A stretch of DNA of 64,000 nucleotides from Hyphomicrobiales bacterium (GTDB lineage: Bacteria > Pseudomonadota > Alphaproteobacteria > Rhizobiales > Rhizobiaceae), in assembly GCA_900472605.1 (NCBI GenBank), contig UCJD01000012.1:186001-250000 (forward strand). The letters are read 5' to 3'. This document shows, piece by piece, positions 60,656-64,000 of the stretch. The translations under genes were made by a program, and so were the position numbers. The notes beneath the pieces are model-generated. The model searched no databases. It was given only the letters and a program-made list of their open reading frames with translations, and was not told where the DNA came from. Position 1 is the stretch's first letter. Each line of letters starts with the position of its first letter.

Positions 60656-61340
60656 AGGTTTTATCTCGCTCCACAACGGTATCTCGCCGCTTCGCACTTT
60701 GTTGCGAGGGCGTACGCAATTCTCTCTCACGACGTACGGAGAGGACTGGGTATGCGCATACGATCTTCAAATAATTGGTCGCAAGATTCACGGGAGTACG
60801 CGCTTTTACAGTGCGGCGCTACCGGCGAGACCATTGGAGTGGACCGCGTTCGCACCGCAGTGTTGATGTCAAATTGACCAGCAAGACGAACCCCAGAGAG
60901 ATGGTTTTGCCCGGTGAGCCCCTCGCTATCGATCCGAAAAGCGAGTTCACGCGTAGCGCACCTGCAATTGGCGGGACGCAATAAGTTGATCGTCTCCAAA
61001 AGATGTTTCCGGCGTAAACGGTCCAAGTCGGGGCGACCAGCGGTTTATGCCGGCAGGGCTTTCCCCACGCTATGAGCGATCTTCCGCTCTGCCGGCGCAT
61101 CACAAGTCTTTCAATTCAACAATTTTCCAAAAAGACCATTATTTACATCACCTTATGTCGAATCTTCGGGCGCGAGGACATTCTCACAGGGAAATCGTGG
61201 ACGCGTGGATGGGAAATGAGGCCACTGTGAAGGGGAATCGGCACGTCACTCGGCATCTTGACGAGTCATTAATTTGTATGAAATGCTAAGATGTCAGACC
61301 AATTCAACGGTCGGGCTGCCTATAAAAGTGTTGGGGAACC
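60656..61340. other. Gene-poor region between the scar and the GntR gene
   Basis: This 685-bp stretch has only short frames on both strands, none with a recognisable motif and ribosome site. The base composition is lower in GC than neighbouring genes in places (for example 61110-61150). It may be transferred DNA linked to the AbiEi remnant. The FadR-type operator candidate lies at its right end. Confidence 0.45.
61291..61301. promoter_or_regulatory. Candidate FadR-type GntR operator
   Basis: ATGTCAGACCA matches the TNGTNNNACNA pattern of FadR-subfamily GntR regulators at 10 of 11 positions, 39 bp before the regulator start. It may mediate autoregulation. Confidence 0.35.
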
Positions 61341-62063
61341 ATGAAGGCACCACACAGCGATAGGCCGATTATTCGGCCGCTTCCGGCGATGGATCGCGCG
61401 CGTCAGGTAACGGATGCGCTGGCGGACTATGTGGAAGATGCGCGGCTGCAGGCCGGCGATCGGCTACCGGCCGAGCGCGAGCTGATGGCAGACCTCAGGG
61501 TCGGGCGGTCGACCATTCGCGAGGCGATCCGGCACTTCCAGGCGCTCGGCGTGATCGAAACGCGCAAGGGCAGCGGGACCTATCTGCTGAAGCCGATCTC
61601 CAAGGCGACGATCCACATGCCGCTGTCGCTGCATGCGACGGACCTACGCAACGCATTGCTGCAAACGCTGGAAGTGCGCCGCGGCATCGAGTGCGAGGCG
61701 GGCATGGTGGCGGCGAAGAAGCGCACGCAGCAGGATATCATTGCCATCGAAGAAAAGCTCAACGAGATGGAGCGCGTTCATCTGGAAAAGGGCACGTCCG
61801 GTCCGGAGGATCTGGCCTTCCATCTCGCCATCTACGATGCCAGCCACAACCCGCTGTTTCGCCAGCTTCTCGAGCAGATGCGCGAGACCTTCTGGCAGTT
61901 CTGGCAGCATCCGTTCGAGCGGCAGGATTTTGCCCGCCGTTCCTTTCCCTTTCACCGCACGCTCTTCAACGCGATCGCCGCGCGCGATCCCGAGGCGGCG
62001 CGTGAAGAGACACTGAAAATCCTCGCGGTCGTCGAGGAAGACATCAAGGACATGTCCCAATGA
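61341..62063 (+). CDS. FadR-subfamily GntR regulator (FCD domain)
   Basis: A 240-residue regulator starting MKAPHSDRPIIRPLPAMDRA. The N-terminal winged helix is LPAERELMADLRVGRSTIREAIRHFQALGVIETRKGSGTYLL; the C-terminal FCD domain has the metal/ligand-binding pattern RRGIECEAGMVAA, DLAFHLAIYDASHN and FHRTLFNAIAARDPEAAREE. It overlaps the PLP-enzyme gene by 4 bp (ATGA) and should control this operon and the importer. The ligand is unknown. Confidence 0.94.
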   Translation: MKAPHSDRPIIRPLPAMDRARQVTDALADYVEDARLQAGDRLPAERELMADLRVGRSTIREAIRHFQALGVIETRKGSGTYLLKPISKATIHMPLSLHATDLRNALLQTLEVRRGIECEAGMVAAKKRTQQDIIAIEEKLNEMERVHLEKGTSGPEDLAFHLAIYDASHNPLFRQLLEQMRETFWQFWQHPFERQDFARRSFPFHRTLFNAIAARDPEAAREETLKILAVVEEDIKDMSQ

Positions 62064-63226
62064 GCAACGGTTCAGATCCGTTCGAATTCGCCTCCCTGAT
62101 CACCGCGCACGACGAGGGCAACTTCGCCGAAGCCGTGGTGCCGCCGATCTTCCAGACGTCGCTGTTCACCTTCTCCGATTACGACGACATGATCGCGTCT
62201 TATCGCGGCGAGAAGGTACGCCCGATCTACACGCGCGGTCTCAATCCCACGGTGCGGATGTTCGAGGAGATGCTGGCCAAGCTCGAGGGCGCGGAAGATG
62301 CGCTGGGTTTTGCAAGCGGCATGGCGGCGATCTCGTCTGCGGTGCTCGCCTTCGTCGAGCCGGGCGACCGCATCGTTGCCGTCAAGCACGTCTATCCCGA
62401 TGCCTTCCGCCTGTTCGGCACGGTCCTGAAACGCATGAAGGTCGAGGTGACCTATGTCGACGGACGCGACGAGGAAGCCGTCGCCAAGGCGCTGCCCGGC
62501 GCCAAGCTGTTCTATATGGAAAGCCCGACGAGCTGGGTGATGGAGGCACACGACGTCGGTGCACTGGCTGCTTTGGCGAAGCAGCATGGCGTCATATCGA
62601 TGATCGACAACAGCTGGGCAAGCCCGGTCTTCCAGCGCCCGATCACGCTCGGCGTCGATCTCGTCATTCACTCCGCCTCGAAATATCTCGGCGGCCACAG
62701 CGATGTCGTTGCCGGCGTGGTGGCTGGCTCGAAGGAGATGGTCGCCCGCGTCAAGGCGGAATCCTATCCCTACCTCGGCGGCAAGCTGTCGCCCTTCGAT
62801 GCCTGGCTTCTGATCCGCGGCATGCGCACCCTGCCGATCCGCATGAAGGCACACGAGACGGCCGGCATGACGATCGCCAAGCGCCTGCAGGATCTCGATG
62901 TGGTCGAAACGGTCTGCCATCCGGGCCTGGCCAACCGGCTGCCGGCCGGTCTGAACGGCACGTCGGGGCTGTTCTCGTTCATATTCCGCGAGGGTGTCGA
63001 TATCCGCGCCTTCGCTGATCACCTCAAGCTCTTCAAACTGGGAGTGAGCTGGGGTGGGCATGAAAGCCTGATCGTACCAGGCGAGGTCGTCCTTCAGCAG
63101 AAGGCACAGCCCAATTCCGCGCATACCTTCGGGATCCATGCGCGGTCCGTACGCCTCCATGTCGGCCTCGAAGGAACCGAGGCGCTGTGGAGGGATATCG
63201 AGGAGGCGCTCGCCGTCGCTTCGTAA
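62060..63226 (+). CDS. Cys/Met-metabolism PLP-dependent enzyme (cystathionine lyase/synthase family)
   Basis: A 388-residue fold-type I enzyme. Landmarks are YTRGLNPTVRMFEEMLAKLEGAEDALGFASGMAAISSAVLAFV (PLP-phosphate site), VISMIDNSWASPVFQRPITLGVDLVIHSASKYLGGHSDVVAGVV with the Schiff-base Lys in SASKYLGGHSD, and the C-terminal LVESYLSWGG-like FKLGVSWGGHESL. The subfamily could be cystathionine beta-lyase, gamma-lyase or a homologue acting on another substrate. Co-transcription with a GntR regulator and a family-1 binding protein suggests a specialised catabolic role rather than biosynthesis. Confidence 0.9.
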   Translation: MSNGSDPFEFASLITAHDEGNFAEAVVPPIFQTSLFTFSDYDDMIASYRGEKVRPIYTRGLNPTVRMFEEMLAKLEGAEDALGFASGMAAISSAVLAFVEPGDRIVAVKHVYPDAFRLFGTVLKRMKVEVTYVDGRDEEAVAKALPGAKLFYMESPTSWVMEAHDVGALAALAKQHGVISMIDNSWASPVFQRPITLGVDLVIHSASKYLGGHSDVVAGVVAGSKEMVARVKAESYPYLGGKLSPFDAWLLIRGMRTLPIRMKAHETAGMTIAKRLQDLDVVETVCHPGLANRLPAGLNGTSGLFSFIFREGVDIRAFADHLKLFKLGVSWGGHESLIVPGEVVLQQKAQPNSAHTFGIHARSVRLHVGLEGTEALWRDIEEALAVAS

Positions 63227-63269
63227 AAAGTCCAGAAACCGAGGAAAAACCTGGAAGGGGGAACTGAGC

Positions 63270-64000
63270 ATGAAAAGACTGATAACCGCAACGCTGCTGG
63301 CCACGATGATGGCGGGTACGGCAATGGCCGACACGACGCTGAAGCTCGTGGAGGTGATCACCAGCCCGGAGCGCACCGAAACCCTGAAGTCGCTCGTCGG
63401 CAAGTTCGAAGCCGCCAATCCGGGCACCAAGGTCGACATCATCTCGCTGCCCTGGAACGAAGCGTTCCAGAAGTTCGCGACCATGGTATCGGCGGGCGAC
63501 ACCCCTGACGTCATGGAAATGCCGGATACCTGGCTCTCGCTCTACGCCAACAACGGCATGCTGGAAAGCCTCGAGCCCTACCTCGAAAAGTGGGAATACA
63601 CCAAGGGCCTGACGCCGCGCGCGCTGGAACTCGGCCGCGACGTCAAGAACACCGCCTACATGCTGCCCTATGGCTTCTATCTGCGCGCTCTCTTCTACAA
63701 CAAGAACCTCTTCAAGGAAGCCGGCGTTTCCGAGCCGCCGAAGACGATGGATGAATTCGTCGCCGCCTCCGAAAAGGTCTCCAAGCTTCCCGGCAAGTCC
63801 GGCTACTGCCTGCGCGGTGGACCGGGTGGGTTGAATGGCTGGGTGATGTTCGGCGCCACGATGGCCGGCTCCAACAAGTTCTTCAACGACGACGGCACCT
63901 CGACCATGAACAGCGAAGGCTGGACCAAGGGTCTCGAATGGGTCGTCGATCTCTACAAGAAGGGTCTGGCGCCGAAGGACAGCGTCAACTGGGGCTTCAA
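63270..64000 (+). CDS. Family-1 ABC extracellular solute-binding protein (5' part only)
   Basis: The gene runs off the window; about 243 residues are seen. A Sec signal (MKRLITATLLATMMAGTAMA) is followed by TLKLVEVITSPERTETLKSLVGKFEAANPGTKVDIISLPWNEAFQKF and FATMVSAGDTPDVMEMPDTWLSLYANNGMLESLEPYL, the SBP_bac_1 pattern. This family binds sugars and polyols. It lies 43 nt after the PLP enzyme gene, with a GGAAGGGGG site, so it probably starts the transporter part of the same operon. Confidence 0.92.
   Translation, partial: MKRLITATLLATMMAGTAMADTTLKLVEVITSPERTETLKSLVGKFEAANPGTKVDIISLPWNEAFQKFATMVSAGDTPDVMEMPDTWLSLYANNGMLESLEPYLEKWEYTKGLTPRALELGRDVKNTAYMLPYGFYLRALFYNKNLFKEAGVSEPPKTMDEFVAASEKVSKLPGKSGYCLRGGPGGLNGWVMFGATMAGSNKFFNDDGTSTMNSEGWTKGLEWVVDLYKKGLAPKDSVNWGF

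Noticed and set aside
60775..61103. Short frames in the gap before the GntR gene, checked for recombinase or insertion-sequence remains
   Set aside because: No transposase or recombinase motif and no terminal repeats could be seen; the frames overlap on both strands.
62072..63514. 480-codon minus-strand frame over the PLP enzyme
   Set aside because: The PLP motifs are on the plus strand; the reverse frame lacks a ribosome site and a known domain.

Overview
The window looks like a high-GC alphaproteobacterial chromosome or megaplasmid segment, most likely Rhizobiaceae (Rhizobium/Agrobacterium/Ensifer type). The reasons are the dense ABC, TTT and LysR/GntR gene content, the gene families present, and TGA-N9-TCA iron boxes typical of RirA control. 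This assignment is an inference from gene content. I saw no rRNA, tRNA, CRISPR array, intact insertion sequence or prophage.

Layout. 1-1.7 kb: end of a FecCD permease plus its siderophore-binding protein (minus), behind a candidate iron box. 2-4 kb: a chemoreceptor. 4.1-5.6 kb: a DHA2-type MFS exporter. 5.8-12.7 kb: a secreted-enzyme and thiol-redox module (two exported alpha/beta hydrolases, a DipZ-like CcdA-thioredoxin protein, an OmpR/EnvZ-type two-component system, an Ohr/OsmC peroxidase and a 47-residue exported peptide). Three of its promoters share an 11+11 bp tandem box, so the two-component system probably controls the module.

12.7-26.5 kb: an organosulfur scavenging cluster, mostly on the minus strand. 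It holds two SfnB/DszC-like flavin monooxygenases, an FMN reductase, an SsuD-like sulfonate monooxygenase, a second LLM flavin enzyme and a peptide-type ABC importer with a fused double ATPase. Two minus-strand leaders carry the same TCTAT-N7-ATAGA operator, and one also carries a short leader peptide. 26.6-35.1 kb: a long minus-strand operon with a D-2-hydroxyacid dehydrogenase, a TctCBA (TTT) importer, an HCCA-isomerase-like thioredoxin-fold enzyme, a GlcD-type FAD dehydrogenase and a BisC-type molybdopterin S-oxide reductase. A divergent CapA-like metallophosphatase faces it across a perfect 16-bp palindrome that is probably the operator of the nearby TetR protein.

36.6-46 kb: inositol-monophosphatase-like protein, ArsR and XRE regulators, aconitase B with a strong terminator, LysR plus methyltransferase, and an arginase-fold protein lacking one usual metal ligand. 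46-54.4 kb: a complete siderophore uptake system (AraC regulator, TonB receptor, binding protein, two permeases, ATPase and a DUF2218-SIP ferric-siderophore reductase). 54.6-60.1 kb: LysR plus an oligopeptide-type ABC operon whose last permease gene is cut off and joined tail-to-tail to a truncated AbiEi-type antitoxin gene, a deletion or recombination scar. 61.3-64 kb: FadR/GntR regulator, Cys/Met-metabolism PLP enzyme and the start of a family-1 ABC binding protein.
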